Counted from the stretch's first letter, positions 28,298 to 38,700 are shown. The stretch is 64,000 nucleotides of DNA from Pseudogracilibacillus sp. (GCA_026169815.1 JAPFDT010000007.1:1-64000); one strand, 5' to 3'. A program made the numbers and translations. The notes: generated by a model not told the origin, from the letters alone.

Positions 28298-28730
28298 GGA
28301 GAGCAAAATATTGAATGGGAGAGCAAAATATATAACCGGAGAGCAAAATATATAACGGGAGAGCAAAATATATAACGGGAGAGCAAAATATATAACCGGA
28401 GAGCAAAATATATAACGGGAGAGCAAAATATATAACGGGAGAGCAAAATATATAACCGGAGAGCAAAATATATAATGGGAGAGCAAAATATATAATGGGA
28501 GAGCAAAATATATAATGGGAGAGCAAAATATATAACCGGAGAGCAAAATATATAATGGGAGAGCAAAATATATAATGGGAGAGCAAAATATATAATGGGA
28601 GAGCAAAATATATAACGGGAGAGCAAAATATATAACGGGAGAGCAAAATATATAACGGGAGAGCAAAATATATAACGGGAGAGCAAAATATATAACGGGA
28701 GAGCAAAATATATAACGGGAGAGCAAAATC
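28298..28730 (+). repeat. Tandem array of about 22 cores, 20-bp unit (array 3)
   Basis: Units such as GGGAGAGCAAAATATATAAC repeat every 20 bases, starting 10 bases after the dpaA stop. The core GGAGAGCAAAATATATAA is almost invariant, and the last two bases before the next core vary among CC, CG and TG. The first unit (ATATTGAATG) is the most divergent. The last core becomes the 5' arm of a terminator. The array is open in several minus-strand frames, which are artefacts of the AT-rich unit. The 296 bases from 28730 to the next gene hold only the terminator and no other signal I can support. Confidence 0.95.
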
Positions 28731-28759
28731 TGCGCGTGACTGTCCGCGCAGATTTTGCT
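28722..28759 (+). terminator. Terminator fused to the end of repeat array 3
   Basis: AGCAAAATCTGCGCG (28722-28736) pairs perfectly with CGCGCAGATTTTGCT (28745-28759), followed by TGCTTTTACTTTT. The first eight bases of the 5' arm are the final copy of the array core. Confidence 0.88.
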
Positions 28760-29025
28760 TGCTTTTACTTTTATTGAGGAAATCTTTCTTTGTTTGAAAA
28801 TGTTTTTTTAGGGAATGTTAAATGACAAATAAGTACCGTTTCAATTCGTCATGACTTGATTTTCTCCATTAACTATCACACTTTTACAAAGGTTCATTTG
28901 TATTTTTTATAAAATCCATTGTTTCCAGCACAACTTTCATGTAACATATTCACTATTGCTGTTTTTTTACTGAAACCATTACAGCATACATACTACATGC
29001 TTTACATTTAAGGAGCGTAAAAAAC

Positions 29026-30777
29026 ATGAGTACAAATCAAACAAACAATAACATAGAAATGCAGGAGAGTAGGAAGTTTACAACTGTTTTATACGTTTCC
29101 GCTACTCTTGTGGCCTTGTTTGTTCTTTGGGGATTCATTTCTCCTTCTTCGTTACAAGACACTGCAAGCACTGCTTTAGCTTGGATGATTGACACATTCG
29201 GCTGGTTCTATATGCTGATCACAGCGTTTTTCGTGTTTTTCGTCATTGTTCTAGCCATTAGTCCATTCGGAAATATTAAATTAGGAAAAGAAGATGACGA
29301 ACCCGAATTCAGTTTGTTTTCTTGGATTGGAATGTTATTCGCAGCAGGTATTGGTGTAGGTTTCGTTTTCTGGGGTGTTGCTGAACCAGTTCTTAACTAT
29401 TTGCAACCACCTGTAGGATACGAAGCTGAAACATCAGAAGCAGCTGTCGCAGGACTTCGTTACGGCGTATTCCACTGGGCACTGCACCCTTGGGCGATTT
29501 TTTCTATCGTTGGATTGACACTTGCTTACGTTCAATTCCGTCTAAAACGACCAGCATTAATTAGTTCCGCGTTTTACCCCTTACTAGGGAATAAAACAAA
29601 TGGTTGGGCTGGACAAACAATCGATACGTTAGCAGTATTAGCGACATGTACCGGAGTAGCGACGACATTTGGTTTAAGTGCACTGCAAATGTCAGCAGGT
29701 ATCTCACATTTAACGTCTATTCCGAACAATATTTGGACACAATCTACTATTATCGTTATCGTAACAATCTGTTTTATTATCTCTAGTGCAACAGGTCTTG
29801 ATAAAGGTATTAAAATTTTAAGTAACATTAACATCGTCGTTGCGGCGGTTTTATTACTATTCGTTTTAGCAATTGGCCCTACTGTTTTCATTTTAGAAAA
29901 TTTCGTCACAACTATTGGAGGATATGTAACAAACTTCCTCCGAATGAGCCTAACATTAACACCATATAGTGGCAATGAGTGGCTCGGTGCGAACACTATT
30001 TTCTTCTGGGCTTGGCACATTTCATGGGCACCTTTTATGGGATTATTTATCGCTCGTATTTCAAAAGGAAGAACCATTCGAGAATTTATCGCAGGTGTAT
30101 TAATCGCACCAGCCACACTCGCACTAATTTGGTTCACAACATTTGGATCAACTGCGTTAAATATTGAAATATACGGAAATGGTGGACTTGCTTCATTAGT
30201 AAGTGATGAAGTGGAAATTGCACTTTTCGCTATGTTAGCTGAATTACCATTTGGATTAATTACAAGTACGATTTCGATGTTTCTAATTTTCATCTTTTTC
30301 GTCACATCAGCTGACTCAGCTACATACGTGTTAGCGTCTATGACATCGAGAGGTACATTAAATCCTTCTTTACAAATAAAACTTATTTGGGGATTCTTAA
30401 TGGCAGGTACAGCCAGTGTGCTATTATTAAGTGGTGGCGGTGGACTTGACGCCTTACAAACAGCATCCATTATCGCAGCCTTACCTTTCGGAATCATTAT
30501 GCTCTTTATGATTCTCTCTGTTCTTATTTTACTACGACGAGATTGGCGGAAAAATTATAAACCAATACAAATTAAACCAACCGTACGTAAAAAGAGCGTC
30601 AACTTAAAAGATCAACCAGGGATGGATGCTATTTATGATGAGTTTACTGACGACATTTACGATAAAATGAAAGATGAATTATACGAAGAAATAAAAGAAG
30701 AGATAATCGAAGAAATGAAAGAAGAAATAAACAACGAGACTAATGATTCAAAATCAAATCAAACAAAAAACAAATAA
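29026..30777 (+). CDS. BCCT-family betaine/choline/carnitine transporter
   Basis: The 583-residue protein has about twelve membrane helices and the BCCT signature AWHISWAPFMGLFIARISKGRTIREF. It also has the glycine-rich MLFAAGIGVGFVFWGVAEP segment of the substrate and Na+ site. It takes up an osmolyte such as glycine betaine. The cytosolic C-terminal tail (about 520-583) is very rich in Glu, Asp and Lys and is probably a coiled osmosensory tail. The start has an AAGGAGCG site and a strong terminator follows. Confidence 0.93.
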   Translation: MSTNQTNNNIEMQESRKFTTVLYVSATLVALFVLWGFISPSSLQDTASTALAWMIDTFGWFYMLITAFFVFFVIVLAISPFGNIKLGKEDDEPEFSLFSWIGMLFAAGIGVGFVFWGVAEPVLNYLQPPVGYEAETSEAAVAGLRYGVFHWALHPWAIFSIVGLTLAYVQFRLKRPALISSAFYPLLGNKTNGWAGQTIDTLAVLATCTGVATTFGLSALQMSAGISHLTSIPNNIWTQSTIIVIVTICFIISSATGLDKGIKILSNINIVVAAVLLLFVLAIGPTVFILENFVTTIGGYVTNFLRMSLTLTPYSGNEWLGANTIFFWAWHISWAPFMGLFIARISKGRTIREFIAGVLIAPATLALIWFTTFGSTALNIEIYGNGGLASLVSDEVEIALFAMLAELPFGLITSTISMFLIFIFFVTSADSATYVLASMTSRGTLNPSLQIKLIWGFLMAGTASVLLLSGGGGLDALQTASIIAALPFGIIMLFMILSVLILLRRDWRKNYKPIQIKPTVRKKSVNLKDQPGMDAIYDEFTDDIYDKMKDELYEEIKEEIIEEMKEEINNETNDSKSNQTKNK

Positions 30778-30787
30778 AACAATACAT

Positions 30788-30822
30788 ATCGTCCAGCTTA
30801 CTAATGAGCTGGACGATTTTTT
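30788..30822 (+). terminator. Terminator of the BCCT transporter gene
   Basis: ATCGTCCAGCT (30788-30798) pairs with AGCTGGACGAT (30807-30817), followed by TTTTTT. Confidence 0.92.
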
Positions 30823-30897
30823 ATAAATAGAGCCTTCCATTGTGCTTCACTTTTCTGCTATAGTAAAGAAAGTAGCATGATAAGGAGGTTGGAATAT

Positions 30898-31536
30898 TTG
30901 AGAAAACATGGTGTCCATTTTTATATAATCGGAATTATTGTTTTAACTTTAGGGATAGCCTTAGCTGTTCAATCAAAACTCGGAACATCTCCTTTTGATG
31001 CTCTTTCTGTTGGATTGTACCGAACATTCGGATTGTCAATTGGCAGTTGGGAAGTTGTCGTCGGATTTTCTATGATTATAATTAACGCTGCAATCGAGCG
31101 GAAAAAGCCGGAAATGTTTGCCCTTATTACCTCCATTATCACGGGAATTGGCATTGATTCTTGGTTATTTATTTTAGGAAATGTCATTGTTCCAAAAATA
31201 TGGATGACGCAAACTATCTGCTTAATTTTCTCAATATTCTTTACAGGATTTGGTATTGCTATTTATTTACAATCTATCGTCGCACCAAACCCTATGGACC
31301 GCTCGATGATTATTCTCGCAAAAATGACTGGATGGAGTATGACTTCCTCACGAGCAGCTATTAGTGTCATTCTAGTTATTATCGCCTTTTTCTTCCATGG
31401 CGCAATCGGAATTGGCACATTAATAAATGCCCTCTTCGTCGGTATGATTATTCAATGGTTTTTACCAACATTAGAAAACATTCGCGCCAACAGTTTAGCT
31501 AAGTTATCTCTACATCATAAAGATACTATGGAATAA
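30898..31536 (+). CDS. YczE/YitT-type membrane protein
   Basis: The 212-residue product has five or six membrane helices, with segments LGTSPFDALSVGLYRTFG and VAPNPMDRSMIILAKMTGWS that are typical of the YczE/YyaS/YitT group of unknown function. The true start is probably the TTG at 30898, 8 bases after AAGGAGG; the ATG at 30877 lies before that site. It is a single-gene unit. Confidence 0.8.
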   Translation: MRKHGVHFYIIGIIVLTLGIALAVQSKLGTSPFDALSVGLYRTFGLSIGSWEVVVGFSMIIINAAIERKKPEMFALITSIITGIGIDSWLFILGNVIVPKIWMTQTICLIFSIFFTGFGIAIYLQSIVAPNPMDRSMIILAKMTGWSMTSSRAAISVILVIIAFFFHGAIGIGTLINALFVGMIIQWFLPTLENIRANSLAKLSLHHKDTME

Positions 31537-31563
31537 AAAAGACAACATCCTAATTAAGCATTA

Positions 31564-32322
31564 TTATTTTTTATGAATTGGATAGGGAGAAACTGCTTCA
31601 TTATAAAGAGGTATCGGAATCGATTGAACACCCGTTGTTTCTGATTCATATTCCGCTTTAGGCTCCTCTTTATTAACTTCTTGTTGCTTATTATTTTCCT
31701 TTTTCATTTTTTCGTCATCTGAACGTGGCATTTCATTAATAAATCCTAACCCTGAATGTTCATCTTCATTCCGCTCTCTTACACGATCACCTGCTACATG
31801 TCGTTCGCAATCAGCAGGAGGTCCAATTACACTTGTTTCATTTATAGGAGATAATACTTTTTCTAACGACATTTCATCTAAACAATAAATACTTGCCATT
31901 ACTTCTTTCGGCGTTAATCTTAACAGGTCAGATCCGAAAATAGTTTGTAAATTATCTGTATCATGCGTCGCAAGTAAATGCGTGTTTTCTTCTAATGCTT
32001 GAGCACAATGCCAAAAACCTTGCGGGATTGACACTGCTTCTCCAGGCTTTAATGTAAATGATTGCCACTCATTTGGCGTTGGATTAATAAAGGAAATAGT
32101 CGCTGACCCACTTATACAATATGTTAATTCAGAAGCATTTGAATGATAATGTAAATCAACATAATTATCCTTACTTAAAAAAATATCTAGTAAATATATT
32201 TGCCCAACCGTATTTAATTGCTGAATACCTAGTCCGTTAATATAATTTTCATCATCCTTTGTAAAAATATTATTCTCACTCAAATCAAAGATAAATTCAC
32301 CATTCACCCACGGATTTCTCAT
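31564..32322 (-). CDS. Cupin-domain protein with charged C-terminal tail
   Basis: The 252-residue protein has a germin-like cupin domain at about 40-140. The metal motif LHYHSNASELTYCISG (His-x-His...Glu) and the second motif PQGFWHCAQA are present. The C-terminal 90 residues are a Lys/Glu-rich, low-complexity tail. The domain could bind a metal and small ligand or be structural. The tail resembles spore- or envelope-associated proteins, but no specific role can be assigned. Confidence 0.75.
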   Translation of the reverse strand: MRNPWVNGEFIFDLSENNIFTKDDENYINGLGIQQLNTVGQIYLLDIFLSKDNYVDLHYHSNASELTYCISGSATISFINPTPNEWQSFTLKPGEAVSIPQGFWHCAQALEENTHLLATHDTDNLQTIFGSDLLRLTPKEVMASIYCLDEMSLEKVLSPINETSVIGPPADCERHVAGDRVRERNEDEHSGLGFINEMPRSDDEKMKKENNKQQEVNKEEPKAEYESETTGVQSIPIPLYNEAVSPYPIHKK

Positions 32323-32572
32323 TTTGTCACCTCAACCTTTTTTCAAACTCATCACAGTCTATGCGTTTATCATAAAAGTGTCCATATAAATATTATTTGA
32401 AGATTCAAAAGAGTGACAAACATACTACAGACCGATACAATATACACATACATAAATCGGTAATGTCCTTATTCTTGTGTAAAATACTTATATGATTTAA
32501 ATAGTCGCTACAGAAACCAACGGACATACCCCATAAATCAATGGTTTTTAACGAAAGATAGGATGTGTAAAG

Positions 32573-33478
32573 ATGAACAAATATGTATATGGTTTATTAG
32601 TCGTTTTAACAACATCTTTAATGGGCTCGGCCTTCGCCATTGGTAAAATCGGACTCGCTTACTCGTCACCAATTATGCTAGTCGCCTTACGTTTTATTAT
32701 TGCCGGAGTAATAATGGGCGCTTTTGTCTTCTTTTGGAAGCGCCCTCATCCTAAAACGACTAAAAATTGGTTCCATGTTTTTGTTATCGGCTTTTTCCAA
32801 ACAGCTGGTGTGATGGGATGTATTTTCGTAAGTTTAAAAACAATTACCGCAGGCGAATCATCCATTTTAACATTCATCAATCCATTACTAGTCATCATCT
32901 TCGGCACGATATTTTTAAAATTTTCATATAGAAAACTACAATGGATCGGCGTCTCACTTGGATTTCTCGGCGTCTTCATTACCTTCGGCGCTCAAGTATC
33001 GATTAAAATTGGAACCTTATTAGGCTTCATGTCAGCTGTATCATGGGCAATTGGTACTTTACTTATCAAAACATGGGGAACGAAAATCGATATCTGGGTC
33101 TTAACCGCCTATCAAATGTTATTCGGAGGCATCGTTTTATTTATCGCCAGCTTCTTTTTAGAAACACCGTTCTTTCATATTAACACGTCATCGATGTTCA
33201 TCTTATTATGGTTAGCAGTCATGGCATCTGTCGTCCAATTTGCTATTTGGTTTTACTTACTTCATATTGGAGACCCAGGGAAAACGAGCGCATTTTTATT
33301 TTTAGCACCATTTTTCGGCGTCTTATCTGGTTGGCTACTATTACAAGAACCGATCGAATGGTACGTTATATTAGGCGGATGTTTGATCTTTGTCGGAATC
33401 TTCCTATCCAACTGGACACCAAAAAGTAAATATCAAAAAGAAAATGTCATCAAACAACCAGCAAAAGTCGGCACATAA
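32573..33478 (+). CDS. DMT-superfamily (EamA) transporter
   Basis: The 301-residue protein has ten membrane helices in two EamA repeats (about 5-140 and 150-290) with signature SLMGSAFAIGKIGLAYSSPI. The basic C-terminus lies in the cytosol. It is distinct from the DMT transporter at 1487. The substrate is unknown. Confidence 0.88.
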   Translation: MNKYVYGLLVVLTTSLMGSAFAIGKIGLAYSSPIMLVALRFIIAGVIMGAFVFFWKRPHPKTTKNWFHVFVIGFFQTAGVMGCIFVSLKTITAGESSILTFINPLLVIIFGTIFLKFSYRKLQWIGVSLGFLGVFITFGAQVSIKIGTLLGFMSAVSWAIGTLLIKTWGTKIDIWVLTAYQMLFGGIVLFIASFFLETPFFHINTSSMFILLWLAVMASVVQFAIWFYLLHIGDPGKTSAFLFLAPFFGVLSGWLLLQEPIEWYVILGGCLIFVGIFLSNWTPKSKYQKENVIKQPAKVGT

Positions 33479-33493
33479 TTTTTCAAAATAAAA

Positions 33494-33530
33494 TGAAGCA
33501 ATCACACATACAGATGATGTGATTGCTTCA
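33494..33530. terminator. Bidirectional terminator overlapping a stop codon
   Basis: TGAAGCAATCACA (33494-33506) pairs with TGTGATTGCTTCA (33518-33530). The 3' arm contains the TGA stop of the convergent DUF3784 gene. Confidence 0.82.
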
Positions 33531-33839
33531 TTCACGTTTAAACCGCTTACCTTTATTCGTATAAATTAGCATAAAAAAAATAATTCCTACAAAAATCATC
33601 AACCCGACATAGAAAATCAACTCTATCTCCAACCACTCACCAACAAGCCAAAACACCACACTACCCGCCAGCGCAAACATTATCTTTCCCATAAACTTGA
33701 GCAAACGCCTTTCATCAATCTCCGCTTTCTCTTCCTCACTCATCGTATTAAATCCTGCAATAAGCGAACTACCCTTCCCCATCAAAAATGTAATACCTAA
33801 AATTAATAAGATAATCATTACAAACAACGTAATTAGCAT
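33528..33839 (-). CDS. DUF3784-type small membrane protein
   Basis: The 103-residue protein has three hydrophobic helices and the DUF3784 signature GKGSSLIAGFNTMSEEEKAE followed by DERRLLKFMGK. The ATG at 33839 follows GGGAGG by 6 bases, so the upstream open codons are not used. The function of the family is unknown. Confidence 0.85.
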   Translation of the reverse strand: MLITLFVMIILLILGITFLMGKGSSLIAGFNTMSEEEKAEIDERRLLKFMGKIMFALAGSVVFWLVGEWLEIELIFYVGLMIFVGIIFFMLIYTNKGKRFKRE

Positions 33840-33921
33840 ATGAAACCTCCCAACAAAGCACATGAAAATATACTTTACACAATAATGATGAGCCTAATTT
33901 TACTACTACAATAACATTATT

Positions 33922-33960
33922 AAAAATCACTCTTACCTAAATATGATAAGAGTGATTTTT
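33922..33960. terminator. Bidirectional terminator after the Na+/H+ antiporter gene
   Basis: AAAAATCACTCTTA (33922-33935) pairs with TAAGAGTGATTTTT (33947-33960), with A- and T-runs on both sides. Confidence 0.88.
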
Positions 33961-33963
33961 TCC

Positions 33964-35292
33964 TTATAGTACAATCACTGCAATTAATCCAAATATGAAT
34001 AAAGGAATATTGTAATGTAAAAATGTTGGAACACACGTATCCCAAATATGATGGTGACGTCCATCCGCATTTAATCCCGAAGTTGGGCCGAGTGTTGAGT
34101 CTGATGCAGGAGATCCCGCATCCCCAAGTGCTGCAGCTGTTCCAATTAATGCCGCACTAGCTAGTGGTGACATCCCAACCGCAATTAAAACAGGCGCATA
34201 AAGAGCTGCCAAAATTGGAATCGTACCAAACGATGTTCCTATTCCGATCGTAATGACTAATCCTACAACGAGTAAAAAGAATGCAACAGACAAATGTGAC
34301 TCACCTGTTATCTGTAGAGTCGTCTGCACTAATTCATCAATGGCACCTGATTCCGTTAATACATTCGCATATCCTGATGCAATTAACATAACAAATGCAA
34401 TCATTCCCATCATGCCAATACCTTCATGCACAACACGTTCACCTTCATATATTTTAACAACACGGAACAAGAACATAATGACTATTCCGCCCAGAGCACC
34501 TAAAATCAATGAATCTGTTACAATTTGAATCACTAATGCTGTCAAAATCGCCAGTACCGTAAATGTATGTTGTATTCTCCATTTAACATCCTTTGGTTCC
34601 GTTATTCCTTCAGCTATATCAATATCTAGAATTTCACCTTGTTCTACAGATTCATCTGGCTCACGATCTTTACGATAGGTAATTAATAAAGCAACAAGTA
34701 ATCCTACAATCATAGCCATACCTGGCCATATCATTGAAATCGTTACTTGCTTCAATGTTATGTCAATTCCATTTGTCACCATTTCTTCTTGGATAATACC
34801 TTGGAAAATTAAACCAAACCCAACTGGAATAGTTATGTAAGGGAACTTCAAACCAAACGTTAACGCAGTCGCGACCGCACGCCGATCTAATTTTAATTGA
34901 TCAAATAAAATCAACAACGGTGGAATTAAAATAGGTATAAAAGCAATATGTACTGGTACAACGTTTTGTGAAAAACTAGCAATAATTGCCAAACTAAATA
35001 CTAATACGAGTTTCTTACCAGAAAATACTTTCAACATTCTATTCACTAAAACGGACGTAATTCCTGATAATCCGATCATCACCGCAAATATTCCTAGTAA
35101 AATATAACTTAAGGATGTTTCTGATTGTCCTCCCATCCCTAATACCATTAGTTTAGTAGCTTCCTCTAAACTCATACCTGACATTACTCCAGCCGTTAAA
35201 GCTGCAGCTATCAAGGCAAAAATAACGTTCACTCGCAATAAGCTAATAACAATCATAACGATAACACTTACTACGACGGCATTAAAAAGCAT
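33964..35292 (-). CDS. NhaC/YuiF-family Na+/H+ antiporter
   Basis: The 442-residue protein has about eleven membrane helices. The segments SFSQNVVPVHIAFIPILIPP, FGLKFPYITIPVGFGLIFQG and GDAGSPASDSTLGPTSGLNADGRHHHIWDT are characteristic of the YuiF branch of NhaC-type exchangers. It probably exports Na+ in exchange for protons. It fits, with the BCCT transporter, a cell facing salt or alkaline stress. Complete, with an AGGGGG site. Confidence 0.87.
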   Translation of the reverse strand: MLFNAVVVSVIVMIVISLLRVNVIFALIAAALTAGVMSGMSLEEATKLMVLGMGGQSETSLSYILLGIFAVMIGLSGITSVLVNRMLKVFSGKKLVLVFSLAIIASFSQNVVPVHIAFIPILIPPLLILFDQLKLDRRAVATALTFGLKFPYITIPVGFGLIFQGIIQEEMVTNGIDITLKQVTISMIWPGMAMIVGLLVALLITYRKDREPDESVEQGEILDIDIAEGITEPKDVKWRIQHTFTVLAILTALVIQIVTDSLILGALGGIVIMFLFRVVKIYEGERVVHEGIGMMGMIAFVMLIASGYANVLTESGAIDELVQTTLQITGESHLSVAFFLLVVGLVITIGIGTSFGTIPILAALYAPVLIAVGMSPLASAALIGTAAALGDAGSPASDSTLGPTSGLNADGRHHHIWDTCVPTFLHYNIPLFIFGLIAVIVL

Positions 35293-35415
35293 ATTGTCCC
35301 CCTCAATTCTGTAATTTTCTAGTCTATATAATATACCATCTTTTCAGAAAATTTTCTTTAAAAGATAAAATGTTTTAGAAAAAAGTGCTTGTTTGTTTTA
35401 TTGTGACCTATAAAA

Positions 35416-35430
35416 TGATAACCATTATTA
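35416..35430. promoter_or_regulatory. Fur-box-like sequence
   Basis: TGATAACCATTATTA matches 13 of 15 positions of the Bacillus Fur box TGATAATNATTATCA. It lies about 125 bases upstream of the antiporter start. No convincing promoter is adjacent and no iron gene is nearby, so this is tentative. Confidence 0.25.
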
Positions 35431-35620
35431 AAAACACGAATAATACACTAAAACAAGTTGAAAGTCAAGAAGTTTTGGTTACTTTTTCCCAGATACACAA
35501 ATAAATGATTACCGAACATACGTCTTCTATTCATAACCATTTTAATTTGTTATAGTACTTTTACAATATACTTTTGAGTAAAAAGAACCAAATTCGTAAC
35601 ACTATTTTTATTGTATTTTA

Positions 35621-35740
35621 AAAAGTAAAAAGCCGTTCATATAAATATGAACGGCGGAGACTGTACTAGCAGTCAACTTTTACGCTTTAAGCTTATTTTA
35701 ACTTATCAGTGTAATTTTAGACAGCAACAAATGTTGCTTA
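35621..35740 (-). ncRNA. tracrRNA of the type II CRISPR system
   Basis: On the minus strand, CTGTCTAAAATTACACTG (35707-35724) is a perfect 18-base complement of the middle of the CRISPR repeat. AGTTAAAAT (35695-35703) forms the lower stem with the repeat's GTTTTAGCT. A nexus-like region follows. The RNA ends in a terminator hairpin GCCGTTCATA / TATGAACGGC (35632-35641, 35646-35655) and TTTTTACTTTTT. A promoter TTGACA (35770-35775) with a 17-base spacer and TATAGT (35747-35752) predicts a start near 35740. It is transcribed away from cas9. Confidence 0.9.
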
Positions 35741-35746
35741 AGTCAT

Positions 35747-35775
35747 ACTATAAGTTATTATAATAAATTTGTCAA
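35747..35775 (-). promoter_or_regulatory. tracrRNA promoter, overlapping the cas9 leader
   Basis: TTGACA-17-TATAGT on the minus strand is a near-consensus vegetative promoter. Its -35 box touches the cas9 ribosome site (AAGAGGAG, 35774-35781). On the plus strand TATAAT (35759-35764) with TTGCTT 19 bases upstream could be the cas9 promoter, but the spacer is long and this is weak. Confidence 0.8.
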
Positions 35776-35790
35776 GAGGAGATGAGATTT

Positions 35791-38700
35791 ATGAGTAGGA
35801 AGTATTCAATTGGTCTTGATATCGGTGTTGCATCAGTAGGTTGGGCTTGCATGACTTCAGATTTTAGAATTCCTAAATACAATGAACGTTATGCTATTGG
35901 AGTTAGAGAATTTGAAGCTGCCGACACTGCTGAAGAAAGAAGAATTCAACGTGGAACTAGAAGAAGATACAACAGACGCATTAAAAGAATTCAATTGTTA
36001 CAACAATCTTTAGAAGCACTTTTACAGCAACATCCTAACTTTTTAATGAAAACAGAAGCAACAGAAAAACACTTTTGGCGAAATAACAACCAATTTGAAA
36101 ATCGTAGTCTATCAGAAGTATTAGCCGATTTAGGAGAAAACACAAGAAAATATCCGACAATATTTCATTTAAGACAAGCTTTATTATCAGAAAACAAACC
36201 TTTTGATTCACGACTAATTTATATTGTCTTACATAACTTAGTTAAGTACCGTGGTCATTTCTTAAATGAAAACATGGAATGGAATAATTCATCAAATAAT
36301 GAAACGACTATTGATCTAACAAAAGAATATTTTTCTATTTTAACTAATCTAGGTTATGAGACAGATGATTTGTTAGATTCTAATCATGAAACAACATTAC
36401 ATGACATTATTCAAATCTTAAAAAGTAATGACTACACTAACAACGATAAAAGAAATTCGATTAAAAAATTAATTGGTAAGGAATTCCATGATCCTATTAC
36501 ACTGATTGTTGGTTTAAAAAGTGATATGCACAAATTATTCCCTAATTCTGAAGGAGCTGCAATATATCAAAGTGAAAAATTAAAAATGTCTTTCGCCGAT
36601 GAGGATATTACAGAAGTATATGAAAAGTTAACTGACGAAGAAAAACTCGTTATCGATCAAGCAAATAAAGTATATCAACATATTTTATTAAATGATTTAT
36701 TAGACGGTCATAACTCTGTTGCAGCCGCTAAAGTTACGTCATACAACCAATTTAGTGAAGATTTAAAATTATTAAAAGATGTTTTCAATAAGTATTTAGG
36801 TGAAAAAGCATATCGTGACATGTTTATAACAACTAGGAAAAAATGGACACAATACCAACAAACTAGAAAAAATAATTTATTATGTACATTTGATCAATTT
36901 CTCAAAATACATGCTACGGAAGATAAATTTTACAGAGACTTAAAGAAAACAATCGAAAACATTATTAAAAAAGAGCAAAACGCAGAATTACAAGCTGTCT
37001 TAGATAAATTAAATAACAATCAATTTTTACAAAAACAAAAAAGTTACTTAAACGCAGCTATACCTCATCAAAACAATGTTTATGAAGCTGAAACAATTTT
37101 AAAAAATCAACAACAATTTCATCCAGAAATCACTGATAATGTTATTGAAAAAGTGCGCGAAATTATTAGTTTCCGTATCCCTTACTATATTGGACCGCTA
37201 GTTAAAAAGGCAACGGACGATGATTTTGGTTGGGCAATTAGAAAAGACGAACAACAACATGTTTTACCATGGACAATTGATGAAGTAATTGACCGCTCAA
37301 ATAGTGCAGAACAATTTATAAATCGAATGACAAGTTATTGTGCCTATTTAACAAATGAAAAAGTATTACCAAAACATTCATTAACTTACGAGTTGTTTGA
37401 AGTTTTAAATGAGTTAAATGGCATTCAAATTAGAAGAGAAAATGACTTACCTGATAAAGACTTTCGCTTATCAGAAGAAGAAAAACTTTGGATTATAAAT
37501 AACGTTTTTAAAAAGTATAAAAATGTAACTCATACAATTTTATTACGAGAATTAAGGAATAGTGACCACAAAGAACTTGTTCTTGATACGGACACAGATA
37601 ACTTAAAACAAGTTTATGGAACACAAAAGGAAAATAAATTTGGTTCTAGCTTATCAAGTTATATAACGTTAAGTGAAATTTTTAATAATATAGAAGAAGT
37701 CGATAACGATATGCTAGAAGAATTAATCTATTGGATAACTGTATTTGAAGATAAAGAAATAATTAAACTGAAAATCAAAGAGAAGTATAAAGATATTAAT
37801 GATAAACAAATAAATCGACTAATAAATTTGCCTTTTGCTGGTTGGGGAAGACTTTCAAACAAGTTGATTAATGAATTACCTGCCGATAAAAATAGTGGAG
37901 AAACTATTTTAGATATTATGACAAAAGACGCTTTAGTTTTCATGGAAATACTAAGTATAGAAAAATATAACTTAAATGAAAGAATTACAACATTAAATCT
38001 GAAAAATAATGAATCTTATACAAAAATAAAATATAAAGACATCGCAGAACTACAAGGATCACCTGCACTAAAAAAAGGCATATGGCAAGCTATTTTAATT
38101 ATTGAAGAATTGGTAGAAATTTTTGGAGAACCTGAACATATTATGATTGAGTTTGCTAGAGAAGATGGACCTAACATTCGAACAAAAAGTCGTCAAAAAC
38201 ATCTTGCTGATTTACAGAAAGCAATTTCAAAAGACGAAAAAGAATTAAAGGCCTTTTTAAAAGAACACAGTCATTACGAAGAACAAAAGTACAAAAATGA
38301 CCGACTTTTTTTATACATTACACAAGAAGGAAAATGCTTATATACAGGTGAACCACTCGTTATTAGTAGATTACAAGACTATGAAGTAGACCATATCTTA
38401 CCAAGAAGCTTTGTAAAAGACGATAGTATCGATAACTTAGCACTCGTAACTTATACAGCTAACCAAGATAAAGGTGATACAAAAATGCCTCTTGAAACTA
38501 TGAATGAAGAGGAAAAATTCCAACAAAAGCAACATTGGAAAAAGTTATTTGATAACAAACTAATCTCACAAAGTAAGTATTTCAAATTAATGAAAGAATC
38601 TTTTTCTGACCAAGATAAAGAATCTTTCTTTGCTAGACAATTAGTGGAAACAAGGCAAATTACGAAACACGTGAAAGATTTATTGAATGACCGTTTTGAA

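Noticed and set aside
28170-28726. Minus-strand open frames of 134-178 codons rich in Leu, Tyr and Ile
   Set aside because: They are translations of repeat array 3 in three frames and carry no independent coding evidence.
29574-30497. 307-codon minus-strand frame opposite the BCCT transporter
   Set aside because: It is a shadow of a strongly conserved transporter gene and its peptide shows no family pattern.
35734-35764. cas9 promoter TTGCTT / TATAAT on the plus strand
   Set aside because: The spacer is 19 bases and the -35 box is poor; I mention it only as a possibility.
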